NCBI GenBank assembly: GCA_019694395.1
Contig: JAIBCC010000041.1
Location: forward strand, 1 to 43,921
Reading direction: 5' to 3'
Origin: Pyrinomonadaceae bacterium
GTDB taxonomy: Bacteria; Acidobacteriota; Blastocatellia; Pyrinomonadales; Pyrinomonadaceae
Length of the DNA: 43,921 bases
Every line of letters starts with the position of its first letter. Within the stretch, counting starts at the first letter, position 1. Positions 15,809 to 23,620 of this stretch are shown in pieces. Under the pieces are notes generated by a model. That model had not been told where the DNA came from. It was given only the letters and a program-made list of their open reading frames with translations, and ran no database searches. Both the position numbers and the translations under genes were made by a program.

Positions 15809-16883
15809 GTCTATTTCCCTGTCCCGGCGGAGGCGGTCCCATCAGCTCGCGCATATCCAAAAAACCATCTTTATTTTCGTCTAATTTATCAAAAGATTCC
15901 TGCATTTTCTGTAACTCTTCGCGGCTCAAACGTCCGTCTTTGTCTAAATCGAACATTTGCATAAATTTTGGCTGAAATGCCCAATTGTTATTCGGCTGAA
16001 AATTTTGCGTAGTCATCCATTTTTTCAAAATAACGGCATAACTCCCATCCTTTCGCTGATAAACTGACGGATCACCCGCACGATTTGCTCGCTCCCCGGA
16101 TTCTTCAGAAATTTCGTTAGTTTTCGGGTTAAAAATACTGCTCAAAATTCCACCACGTCCGCAAACAAAGACGCGCACCTGCCCATCTGCCAAAGCTATC
16201 GCTCCCGGCACGCCTCCATTTGAAAATTTAACTTTTTCATCTTTGGTAAAACTCAGACCATCTTTTGAACGCGCTAACCACGATTCCTGTCCGTGTGAAA
16301 TGAACATCAACCATTCGCCATTGGCAAAAATGACTTCAGGATCGGTTATTTGCTGAGCTTCAAACCTTACGCCGTCCTCAACTTTAAAATTTACTCCATC
16401 TTCACTAATTGCACTGTAAAAACGATTGTTTGAGCCGGCAGGATTTCTTTTCATTGCCAAAAAGTAAAGTCTCAAGCTGCCATCTTCCAATTGAACAACC
16501 GAAGGATCAACCGGAACTGCATCTGACTCGTTAAGTCCTTCAACTTTAACGGCTTCGGGTTCGCTCCAACTTTTTCCGCCATCCTTTGAAACTAATCGGG
16601 AAAGCCCTTCATGATAAGGCTTTTGGCGACGCGCATCAACCGCGTAAACCCAAAAAGTTCCTTCTGCGCCTGCCTTTCCGCGTCCTGACAACACAATTAT
16701 ATCCGGCACACTTGCCTCTTTCATTATTGGATTTGATTCAATTTCCCAATTCTTACCGTCTTTCGATGTGGCAAAATGTATCTGATGATTCCATGGTCCG
16801 TCTTGATTTAGCGGCGGATTTTGGGCAAAACAAGCTGTCAAAAGAACGATACAAACAAAAATAAAAATCAAAAATATTTTCAT
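15798..16883 (-). CDS. Lipoprotein with BNR/five-bladed propeller and C-terminal EF-hands
   Basis: A lipoprotein signal with lipobox LTAC (residues ~15-18) is seen. The body has sialidase-like blades with Asp-box-like segments (VSKDGGKSWSEP, ARSKDGLSFTKDE) and the VDPSVVQLEDGSLRLYF pattern of glycosidase propellers. The last ~60 residues carry two calcium EF-hand loops, DLDKDGRLSREEL and DENKDGFLDMREL, followed by a Pro/Gly-rich tail. Known: such propellers bind or cleave glycans, and EF-hands bind calcium. Inferred: a surface calcium-binding propeller. A catalytic sialidase set (Arg triad, Tyr) could not be identified. Confidence 0.82.
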   Translation of the reverse strand: MKIFLIFIFVCIVLLTACFAQNPPLNQDGPWNHQIHFATSKDGKNWEIESNPIMKEASVPDIIVLSGRGKAGAEGTFWVYAVDARRQKPYHEGLSRLVSKDGGKSWSEPEAVKVEGLNESDAVPVDPSVVQLEDGSLRLYFLAMKRNPAGSNNRFYSAISEDGVNFKVEDGVRFEAQQITDPEVIFANGEWLMFISHGQESWLARSKDGLSFTKDEKVKFSNGGVPGAIALADGQVRVFVCGRGGILSSIFNPKTNEISEESGERANRAGDPSVYQRKDGSYAVILKKWMTTQNFQPNNNWAFQPKFMQMFDLDKDGRLSREELQKMQESFDKLDENKDGFLDMRELMGPPPPGQGNRPNQ

Positions 16884-17017
16884 AGTCGGCTCCGTAAAAT
16901 GATGTTAATTTAACAGATTTATGACGGTTCAACGACAAAAAAAGTCTGTTTATTTACCAAACTTGGATTGAAACCGAAATCGGCGTAGAATATTGTTTCT
17001 AATATTTGAGAAAGCAA

Positions 17018-17869
17018 ATGGATAACAGAAATTACGAACAATTAGTTGAACAAATTACGGATTTGGTTTTATCGCGGCTTGATGCAAATTACTGCCCGAC
17101 ATTTTGCAGCACGGATGTTCAGCGAATTGTGGATGCGGGGGCGGAACGCATCGGAATTGTTTTGGGCGAATCGGCAACCGCCGGAGACTGGGCAAGCCTG
17201 ATTGACCACACACTTTTAAAACCCGAAGCCTCAGAAGCCGACATCAAAAAACTCTGCGAAGAAGCCGCCCAATTTGGTTTTGCTTCGGTTTGCGTCAATC
17301 CGTCGTGGGTCAAAAAAGCCGCCGAATTCTTGCGCGGGACTAAAGTTCCGGTTTGCACCGTGATCGGTTTCCCACTTGGCGCGACTCTGCCGGATGTTAA
17401 GGCTTACGAAGCCCGCCGCGCAATTTTTAACGGCGCACGCGAAGTTGATATGGTCATTAATGTCGGTGCATTGAAATCCGGCGATGATTGTCTGGTCGAA
17501 GACGATATTCGCGCTGTTGCCGACGCTGCCCACGAAAACGGTGTTTTGTGCAAAGTAATTATCGAAACTGCGCTTTTGACGGATGACGAAAAAATTCGGG
17601 CGTGTCTGGCTTCAAAAAATGCCGGTGCGGACTTTGTCAAAACTTCAACCGGATTTTCCAAAGGCGGAGCAACCGTTCACGATGTTTCTTTGATGCGCCA
17701 AACCGTTGGAAGTGCTCTAGGAGTCAAAGCCAGCGGCGGAGTCAAAGGAATTGATGATGCCCGCGCCATGTTTGAAGCCGGAGCAACCCGCATTGGGGCA
17801 TCGGTCGGTGTCAAAATCGCTCAGGAAGCCAGCGGCGTAAAATCTAACGTGGTAGTTGGAAGTTATTGA
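17018..17869 (+). CDS. deoC: Deoxyribose-phosphate aldolase with N-terminal amphipathic extension
   Basis: It cleaves 2-deoxyribose-5-phosphate to glyceraldehyde-3-phosphate and acetaldehyde. The TIM-barrel core starts near residue 57 with SLIDHTLLKPEAS. Known DERA elements are present: VCTVIGFPLGAT, REVDMVINVGALKSGD, the Schiff-base lysine in DFVKTSTGF and the second lysine in GVKASGGVKG. The ATG at 17018 is used rather than a TTG at 17006. Residues 1-56 are extra compared with short bacterial DeoC. They begin NYEQLVEQITDLVLSRL, an amphipathic helix like the encapsulation peptides of microcompartment cargo, then a linker. No shell-protein gene is in the window. It is alone on its strand, with a convergent gene 5 nt away. 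Confidence 0.95.
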   Translation: MDNRNYEQLVEQITDLVLSRLDANYCPTFCSTDVQRIVDAGAERIGIVLGESATAGDWASLIDHTLLKPEASEADIKKLCEEAAQFGFASVCVNPSWVKKAAEFLRGTKVPVCTVIGFPLGATLPDVKAYEARRAIFNGAREVDMVINVGALKSGDDCLVEDDIRAVADAAHENGVLCKVIIETALLTDDEKIRACLASKNAGADFVKTSTGFSKGGATVHDVSLMRQTVGSALGVKASGGVKGIDDARAMFEAGATRIGASVGVKIAQEASGVKSNVVVGSY

Positions 17870-17874
17870 AATAA

Positions 17875-18450
17875 TTACTCTATTCCGTTCTTTAATTTGG
17901 CGAGTTGTTTTTTGATGTATTTTACTATTTCCTTAAAATCTTCTTGAAACTCCTCTCGATATTCCTCTTTTATTTTTCCCTTATCGCCATATCTTTTTAT
18001 GAATTCTTCTCCTGCGTCGATAGCAATTTTGATCTTTTCAATCTCTGGACCTCTCCGATTTTCCAAAAATCGCTGATATAAATTTTCGGCATCAGCAAAA
18101 TAATTTTCTTTGGCATTCAAATGCTTCAAATTTATCTCAATCTCTTTTGGCAGATTTGCGCTGATTTCCTTAATCAATTTGTCTGTTCCGTGCGCTTCTT
18201 TGATCTGTTTTTCGGTTTCAACCGTCAAAATAAAATCAACTTTTCGCTCACGAATTTCTTTTATCAACTGCGAGTTTATCTCTTCATTTGAATGATTTAT
18301 GCGAGAGGTAAAAGTAAGTTTTACCAAAATATAATTGAGACTAATGTAATTTGCCCTTTCTTGATTGAAAACAGTTTGAGGAATAAAAAAAACAATAAAA
18401 CCAATAACGAAAAATAATTTAGGGCTGTAGTTTTTTATAAAGTTACACAT
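17875..18450 (-). CDS. Secreted or anchored protein with acidobacterial RGxxF-like repeat, function unknown
   Basis: The ATG at 18450 is chosen because codons before it overlap the terminator of the preceding gene. The ATG leads into a hydrophobic segment (KLFFVIGFIVFFIPQTVF). Residues ~60-100 contain INSQLIKEIRERKVDFILTV and TEKQIKEAHGTDKLIKEI. The same module sits at the N-terminus of the neighbouring TPR/TonB protein (LLTEAVKSRGITFSVT, AAKDLIEAI). The rest is a charged, helical, probably coiled-coil region. No enzyme motif is seen. Confidence 0.65.
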   Translation of the reverse strand: MCNFIKNYSPKLFFVIGFIVFFIPQTVFNQERANYISLNYILVKLTFTSRINHSNEEINSQLIKEIRERKVDFILTVETEKQIKEAHGTDKLIKEISANLPKEIEINLKHLNAKENYFADAENLYQRFLENRRGPEIEKIKIAIDAGEEFIKRYGDKGKIKEEYREEFQEDFKEIVKYIKKQLAKLKNGIE

Positions 18451-18472
18451 TTTTGGTTTTGATTTTATCACA

Positions 18473-18511
18473 AAATAAAAACAGCCCAATCATTGTAAAT
18501 TGAGCTGTTTG
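18473..18511 (-). terminator. Rho-independent terminator of the TPR/TonB gene
   Basis: On the minus strand, AAACAGCTCAA pairs with TTGGGCTGTTT (11 bp with one G-U) around a 10-nt loop, followed by the T-rich tail TTTATTTT. It lies ~25 nt after the stop codon at 18535. Confidence 0.78.
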
Positions 18512-18534
18512 CCATCATTTTAATTTCAACCGGT

Positions 18535-19689
18535 TTAGCTGGTTTTGAACTTAAAATTGATAAACCCTTTTGCTTTGACAGGTTTATTGTTAACTAAAAC
18601 AGGTTTGAACTTTGATTTTTTGATCGCCTCTTCACAAGTATTACGCAGTAAAGGCGGACCGGAAACGGCTTTAACGGCAATCGGATTGCCTTCTTCATCA
18701 ATTGTGATATTAACCTGAACCGAACCGCCCATAGAAAGCGATCTGGCTCCCTGCGGATAATTTGGCTGAACTAATCTGGATGCCATTTCCACCATTGAAC
18801 CAACCTCTATCATTTGCGGAGCTTCCGCAGATTTAGACGACTCTTCAGTTTTTGCCGGAGCAGAGGGTGAATTCGTTTCGGTTTTTGCGGCAGTTGAAGT
18901 TACAGGTTCTTTTCGTTTATTTTGGTTCAGTTGCGCATCTACTCTTTGCAAACTTGTTTTTGCTTCGTCATTAGTTGCATCTAAGGCTATAACCTTTTTG
19001 TAGTCATCCGAGGCTTTTTGCAAATCTCCTAATTTTTCATAAGAATCGCCGCGATAGTAATAAGCCGTTGTTTCTTTTGGATCAAGCTCAATTGCCTTTC
19101 CATAATCTGTAACCGCCAGATCATAAAATTTTCGATTGTAATAAACTAAACCGCGACTGAGGTAAACCGAAGGCTCTTTTGGATTTAGCTCGATAGCTTT
19201 GGTGTAATTAACTACAGCCGCATCATATTCGCCTCTGACAAAATTGCTGTCTCCTTTTTTCTGAAAAGTTGAAAAATCAGGTTGAGCCGGAGTTGGCGCC
19301 GGAGTTGGATTAGGCGTTGGAACCGGGGTCGGATTAGGTGTTGCCATAGAAACCGGAATAATGGTTGGTTTAACTAATCCTCCCTTTTCTTTGATGGCTT
19401 CAATGAGATCTTTCGCAGCCCCCGTATCTTCCAGCTCTTTTTCAATTTCGGGAGTTACCGAAAATGTAATTCCGCGTGACTTGACAGCTTCGGTCAAGAG
19501 CTTATTTCTTTCCTCAATCGTTACCTTTTTGGAGCGCAAGCCGGTAAAAATATCGCCCAAAGAAAGTTTTGTCTGCGCGTAAACGGGCATTACAAAAACT
19601 AACATTGAGAAGAAAATCAGTAAAAAAAGACTCAACGAAGTCAATTTTACAAACTTATTCAGGAGTTGGGATAACAAAGTTGTCTTCAT
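18535..19689 (-). CDS. TPR protein with TonB C-terminal domain
   Basis: 384 residues. A signal-anchor lies near residues 15-38 (LSLFLLIFFSMLVFVMPVYA). An RGITFSVTPEIEKEL module follows at ~68-100. A Pro/Thr/Asn linker (PNPTPVPTPNPTP-like) at ~115-138 gives way to three TPRs (GEYDAAVVNYTKAIELNPKE, KFYDLAVTDYGKAIELDPKE, GDLQKASDDYKKVIALDAT). A Ser/Lys-rich spacer precedes a TonB-C domain with YPQGARSLSMGGSVQVNITI and SKFKPVLVNNKPVKAKGFI. Known: TonB-C domains contact outer-membrane receptors. In such hybrids, a role in envelope assembly or signalling is possible. It is downstream of the pseudokinase by 43 nt and probably co-transcribed. Confidence 0.9.
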   Translation of the reverse strand: MKTTLLSQLLNKFVKLTSLSLFLLIFFSMLVFVMPVYAQTKLSLGDIFTGLRSKKVTIEERNKLLTEAVKSRGITFSVTPEIEKELEDTGAAKDLIEAIKEKGGLVKPTIIPVSMATPNPTPVPTPNPTPAPTPAQPDFSTFQKKGDSNFVRGEYDAAVVNYTKAIELNPKEPSVYLSRGLVYYNRKFYDLAVTDYGKAIELDPKETTAYYYRGDSYEKLGDLQKASDDYKKVIALDATNDEAKTSLQRVDAQLNQNKRKEPVTSTAAKTETNSPSAPAKTEESSKSAEAPQMIEVGSMVEMASRLVQPNYPQGARSLSMGGSVQVNITIDEEGNPIAVKAVSGPPLLRNTCEEAIKKSKFKPVLVNNKPVKAKGFINFKFKTS

Positions 19690-19732
19690 ATTTCCTCGAC
19701 TAAATTTTTATATAATTTGGCGGTGATTTTGT

Positions 19733-21370
19733 TTAGTTGTCGTTAATAATGTCATCAACCGAAACTTCCTTTTTCTTAGGCGCAGGAGTTTTGGCTGTGG
19801 TCGCTTTTTTCTCTACCGAAGTCGGGACAGTAGATTTTTTATTGTTTTTGGCTGCAGATTCTGCTGTTTGCTGTGTTTCTGCATTAGGCTGTTCTTGGCT
19901 TACAGTCGGGGATGTGAGTTGAGTGTCTGCGGCAGGTGGATTTTCTTCCCGCTTAACGGGATTATTTTGTTCGGCTGGCTTTTGGACATTAGCGTCGGCA
20001 TCGCTTGAATTTAAGAATTTCATTCCAAAAAATCCGCCAACCAGTAAAACTAAAACTGTGCAAAATACGGGAATTAACCAAAATGGCTTTTTACGTTCAG
20101 TTAAGGCAGTGCTAAATACTTCCAAATCGTCTTCAGCTGCAGAAAAGGTTTGGGGCAATTCTTCAGTAAACGTTTGGGCAGTCGCAACCACTTGCGAAGT
20201 AGTTACGGGTTTTACCTCAACTGATTCTTTTTCTAAAACTACTTCATTTTGTGCAGGAGTCGGGACAACCGGAACCGATTCGACTATTTGCGGTTTTGGC
20301 TGCATTTTTGCTTGGAGAGCGGCTTGTTCGGCTTGTGCTTTTTTAAGTGCCTCTTCTTCGCGTTGTTTTTTCAAGGCTTGTCTGGCTAATTCAACTTCGC
20401 GCAAGGCTGCTTCTCTAACTGCCTGATTATTTGCTTCTCTTTGTTTTTCATCTTCGATTTTTCTTATTAAATCGAGCATCGGTTGAAGAGAAACCCGCAT
20501 TTCTGAAATCGAAGCAAAACGATTTTCACGTTTGAGTTCTAAGGATTTAAGTAAAAAGGCTGAGAAATTGCGCGGAATTTGTGAATTGAGGTTGCTCGGA
20601 TCAACTAACGGATCATCTTTTCCGTCTAATATTTCGATTGAACGCTCAAGCGCGTTTACCGGAACTTTTCCGGTAATTAAATGATAAACCGTTGCGCCAA
20701 GCGCATAAACGCTGCTTCGTTCATCAACAGACGATTCCAAAATCTCTGCCGATTCAACGCTGTAACTATTAAGAATTACTTTTTGCGATGCCGGATCAAG
20801 AGTTTCCCACAATAATTCAAGCGATAAATACGGCAGTTTCAATTCGCTAAACTGATCTTTTTGTTTTTCGCTTGATTTTGAACCAAAATCTTTGATGATG
20901 GCAGAGGTCAGCAATTTAATTTTCTTATTTTCAACTAAAATTAAATTGTTTGGAGTAATTCCGCAATGAATAATCGGCGGAATCTTTGAATGTAAATAAT
21001 TTAAGGCGTTTAAGGCTTGCTCTACCCAAAATAAAACGTCGGAAAGTAAAAAAGGCTTTTGATTTTTTTCCAAAAGGTCTTTCAAACTTTTCCCTTCGGC
21101 TGATTCCGTAACCAAATATTGCCGGTCAACTTCGGAAAAATATCCGTGAACCTGAGTAAAAGACTCGTGTTTGATTGAACTTAAACTTTCCATTTGTCGG
21201 GTTATAGTATTTTTGTATAGACCCGGATTATCTGCAAATGTCTCTTTTATAATGACTTTGGTCTGCAAAACATTATCAAATGCTTGATAACTCGCACCCA
21301 AATCTTCGCTCCCGAACTGATTAAGGATACGATACCTACCGCCTTGTAACTCCTGGTTCACTGTCAGCAT
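19733..21370 (-). CDS. Transmembrane Ser/Thr protein kinase homologue, probable pseudokinase
   Basis: 545 residues. The kinase fold spans ~10-305, with an ATP-lysine-like K42 in VIIKE. A G-loop-like FGSEDLG is present, as is DERSSVYALGATVYHLITGK (the conserved Asp of helix F). The catalytic HRD reads H135-C-G in IIHCGITPNN, and the DFG position reads T155-S-A in KIKLLTSAI. Both essential aspartates are missing. A charged KQREEEALKKAQAEQ coiled-coil region, Pro/Val linker and one transmembrane helix (WLIPVFCTVLVLLVGGFFG) follow, then a low-complexity external tail. Inferred: a signalling scaffold without normal phosphotransfer. The next gene downstream is the TPR/TonB protein. Confidence 0.88.
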   Translation of the reverse strand: MLTVNQELQGGRYRILNQFGSEDLGASYQAFDNVLQTKVIIKETFADNPGLYKNTITRQMESLSSIKHESFTQVHGYFSEVDRQYLVTESAEGKSLKDLLEKNQKPFLLSDVLFWVEQALNALNYLHSKIPPIIHCGITPNNLILVENKKIKLLTSAIIKDFGSKSSEKQKDQFSELKLPYLSLELLWETLDPASQKVILNSYSVESAEILESSVDERSSVYALGATVYHLITGKVPVNALERSIEILDGKDDPLVDPSNLNSQIPRNFSAFLLKSLELKRENRFASISEMRVSLQPMLDLIRKIEDEKQREANNQAVREAALREVELARQALKKQREEEALKKAQAEQAALQAKMQPKPQIVESVPVVPTPAQNEVVLEKESVEVKPVTTSQVVATAQTFTEELPQTFSAAEDDLEVFSTALTERKKPFWLIPVFCTVLVLLVGGFFGMKFLNSSDADANVQKPAEQNNPVKREENPPAADTQLTSPTVSQEQPNAETQQTAESAAKNNKKSTVPTSVEKKATTAKTPAPKKKEVSVDDIINDN

Positions 21371-21519
21371 ATTTTTATGAGATTACTGAATAGAAATGAT
21401 AAGCAGAGCGTCTGCCCAGATAAAATCATAGCATACGTTTGTTTTAAAATAAACAAAAATTTTAAAGGTTTTTTAACAGGGTGAAAGCAAAGAATTTAAC
21501 TAAAAATAGCGGTAAAATT

Positions 21520-22257
21520 TCACTTTTGAAAGAAAAACTTAACCATTTCTTCCGCCCACAAATCATAGCCTAAAGCAGACGGATGAATCCCGTCACTAAA
21601 GTGTTCCGGCTGGAATTTTCCCTGCGGCAAATAATAATGAACGTTTTCGTATTCGGAAACAAAATCTAAAGTATTTATTTGCTGCATTTTAGCTACACGA
21701 GAGAGAACGTAGCGAGTCGGATTTGGCAAAGCGATAAAATCCCGCACCATCGGCACATTGGAGAGATAAATTGTGGCATCTGGATATTTTGCACGAAAAA
21801 TTCCGATCAATTCTTTCATTCCTTCTCGCCACTTTTTTGGTGTCGAAAGTTGAAAAACGTCATTTCCGCCTAATCCGATCAAAATCACGTCAAAACTGAC
21901 ATCAGGAATTTTCGGCACCAGCTCTTTGAGTGTTCGATGAACCGTAATTCCGCTGACTCCGAGTGCATTCCAACGCACCGTTTTCCCCGTTTGACGGCTT
22001 AAATGTTTGGCAAACTGTCCGGTCATTGCTTCGGCGTGATCTTTTGCTCCGACTCCGGCAACGGTTGATTCGCCAATTGCCAAAAAGTTGATAACCTTAT
22101 CATTTCCAACCACTTCTCCGCTCGTTTCACCTTGCGCGTCAGGTAACTTCCCGACTTTTAAGCGTGTGTATTGACCTTGCAAATATAAAAAAGGAAGGAC
22201 AGGCGAAAGCAAAAGTCCGTTTAAAAAGAATTTTCGGTTGAGTTGATTCACGTTCAT
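21520..22257 (-). CDS. SGNH/GDSL hydrolase
   Basis: 245 residues with an N-terminal hydrophobic segment (FLNGLLLSPVLPFLYLQG). The SGNH blocks are in order: block I FLAIGESTVAGVGA (Ser, GES instead of GDS), block II WNALGVSGITV (Gly), block III ILIGLGGNDVFQ (Asn) and block V DGIHPSALGYDLWA (Asp and His). Known: these are esterases, lipases or acyl-transferases acting on lipids or carbohydrate esters. Likely membrane-anchored or exported. It is separated from the kinase by ~150 nt and divergent from the lipoprotein at 22290. Confidence 0.92.
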   Translation of the reverse strand: MNVNQLNRKFFLNGLLLSPVLPFLYLQGQYTRLKVGKLPDAQGETSGEVVGNDKVINFLAIGESTVAGVGAKDHAEAMTGQFAKHLSRQTGKTVRWNALGVSGITVHRTLKELVPKIPDVSFDVILIGLGGNDVFQLSTPKKWREGMKELIGIFRAKYPDATIYLSNVPMVRDFIALPNPTRYVLSRVAKMQQINTLDFVSEYENVHYYLPQGKFQPEHFSDGIHPSALGYDLWAEEMVKFFFQK

Positions 22258-22289
22258 TTTTCTGTTGTGTTAAAATTTTATTTTACCAA

Positions 22290-22985
22290 ATGATTTCGTC
22301 AAAATCGTTCAAAATCTTACTGTTTTTCACCTTGGTTTGTGCTTCATCTTGCCGTTATTGGCAAACTTCTTCAAACTCAAATACGAATGTAGCCACCCCA
22401 ACGCCCGAAATTGCCGAGATAAACAGCGAAATTCCGTTTGCGACCAAAGAGCCTGAAACTTTTCAAGCCGAAATTATCATCAAAAACGAAGGCGAAGAAG
22501 AAAAAACCTTTATTGCCCGAAGCAATGGGCGAACTTTGAGTAAGAACGGCGATCTTGGAACACTGCAAGTTAATGCAAATAAATCATTTCTAATTAACTT
22601 TGCTAAGAAAATCTATGTTGAAAATACAGGAAAAACCGCAATTCCAACTGATAATGCCGCCGAAACTTTAAATGATTTTTTAACGACTGAATGGCTCAAT
22701 CAAAAGACCGAAACAAAGTTTGAAAATCTTGGAATTGAAAACGGTTTAACCAAATATCGGGCAACTCTAGAAAATTCGGAATCGCTGATCTTTGTGGATG
22801 AAAATTACAAAATCCCAATCAAACAAGAGTTTTACAGCATTGATAGCGAAGCGAAAAATTTGGTTTATTCGATTGAATTGCAAAATTTGAAGCTGATTGC
22901 CGAAGAAAATCTTTTTGAGATTCCAAATGATTTTCGCAAAGTTTCAATCGAAGAATTTAGACAAAATTTGAAACATAATGAATAG
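22290..22985 (+). CDS. Lipoprotein of unknown function, LolA-like fold suspected
   Basis: The signal ends with a lipobox ASSC (cysteine near residue 21), followed by a Ser/Asn/Thr-rich linker. The mature part is beta-rich: ETFQAEIIIKNEGEEEKTFI, GDLGTLQVNANKSFLINF, and a final LVYSIELQNLKLIAEENLFE/IPNDFRKV. The closing FEIPNDF-like phrase is common in DUF4412/LolA-type periplasmic proteins. No active site is recognisable. The stop codon lies directly against a REPIN-like repeat. Confidence 0.72.
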   Translation: MISSKSFKILLFFTLVCASSCRYWQTSSNSNTNVATPTPEIAEINSEIPFATKEPETFQAEIIIKNEGEEEKTFIARSNGRTLSKNGDLGTLQVNANKSFLINFAKKIYVENTGKTAIPTDNAAETLNDFLTTEWLNQKTETKFENLGIENGLTKYRATLENSESLIFVDENYKIPIKQEFYSIDSEAKNLVYSIELQNLKLIAEENLFEIPNDFRKVSIEEFRQNLKHNE

Positions 22986-22986
22986 T

Positions 22987-23103
22987 TGGAACGCCGTGCT
23001 TCCAGCCGACAAACATCGTGCAAACGATGTCAAAGGATTTGAGAAGTTTTATTTGAATTATTCGCGCTCTGCGCTCAATGCCAACTGGAAGCGTGGCGTT
23101 CCA
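22987..23103. repeat. REPIN-like palindromic element A
   Basis: 117 bp from GGAACGCCGTGCTTCCAGCC to CTGGAAGCGTGGCGTTCC. The ends are imperfect inverted copies that can each fold into a small hairpin. Inside are a locus-specific hairpin (ACATCGT/ACGATGT), an AT-rich spacer, and a GCGC-TCT-GCGC hairpin next to TCAATGCCA. The same layout is found at 33887, 38755 and 39485. It lies between the lipoprotein stop and the thioesterase start. Confidence 0.88.
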
Positions 23104-23123
23104 TTTGCCAAATATTTAAGAAA

Positions 23124-23525
23124 ATGACTAGAGATAAACAAACTGCCTTTGAAGTAGTAAAAACCACACCGTATTTGCGGCACTTGGGCATCGAATTAGT
23201 TGAGATCGAACACGGAAAAGCGGTGATGAAATTGCCGATGAAAGACGAGCTTCGTCAGCCTTACGGATTATTACACGGCGGCGCAACCGCGAGTTTGATT
23301 GATACCGCAACGGCTTTTGCGGTGGTCAGCGTCACCAAGCCAGAAGAAAAATGCACAACGGTTGATTTAACCGTTCATTATCTGCGTCCGGTGATTGACG
23401 AAACTACTATTTGCACCGCGACCATCGTTCGCGCGGGAAAGCGTCTGATTACAGTTTCAGCGGAAGTTCACAACGAACAAGGAAAATTGATTGCGACTGC
23501 GCTTTCAACATACGCTAAAGTTTAG
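23124..23525 (+). CDS. PaaI-family hotdog thioesterase
   Basis: 133 residues with the hotdog signature LRQPYGLLHGGATASLIDTA, where the HGG turn is typical of PaaI/YbgC-like acyl-CoA thioesterases. Strand TTVDLTVHYLRPV and the terminal GKLIATALSTYAKV complete the fold. Known: they hydrolyse acyl- or aryl-CoA thioesters in the cytosol; the substrate is unknown. The TAG stop is the first part of the palindrome at 23523. A second hotdog protein is at 28609. Confidence 0.92.
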   Translation: MTRDKQTAFEVVKTTPYLRHLGIELVEIEHGKAVMKLPMKDELRQPYGLLHGGATASLIDTATAFAVVSVTKPEEKCTTVDLTVHYLRPVIDETTICTATIVRAGKRLITVSAEVHNEQGKLIATALSTYAKV

Positions 23526-23611
23526 GAAGTTCGGGAAGTTTCGGAAGTCTTGGAAGTTAAAGCAAATTCTTTCTTCCTAAACTTTCTAAACTTCCCGAAC
23601 TTCCTAAACCA
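23523..23611. repeat. Inverted repeat of GAAGTT/CGG units after the thioesterase
   Basis: The left arm TAGGAAGTTCGGGAAGTTT and right arm AAACTTCCCGAACTTCCTA are perfect inverses separated by ~50 nt, the inner part again made of GGAAGT- and ACTTTC-like units. It begins with the thioesterase stop codon and ends 10 nt before the ABC gene. It can form a long hairpin, perhaps attenuating transcription. Confidence 0.85.
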
Positions 23612-23620
23612 CAAAAGAAA

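Noticed and set aside
17875..18489. Upstream start (MGCFYFVIKSK) for the small RGxxF protein
   Set aside because: It would translate the terminator of the TPR/TonB gene; the ATG at 18450 precedes a normal hydrophobic segment.
19923..20426. Long + strand frame opposite the pseudokinase gene
   Set aside because: It is a shadow of the low-complexity kinase tail and linker on the other strand, with no SD or recognisable domain.
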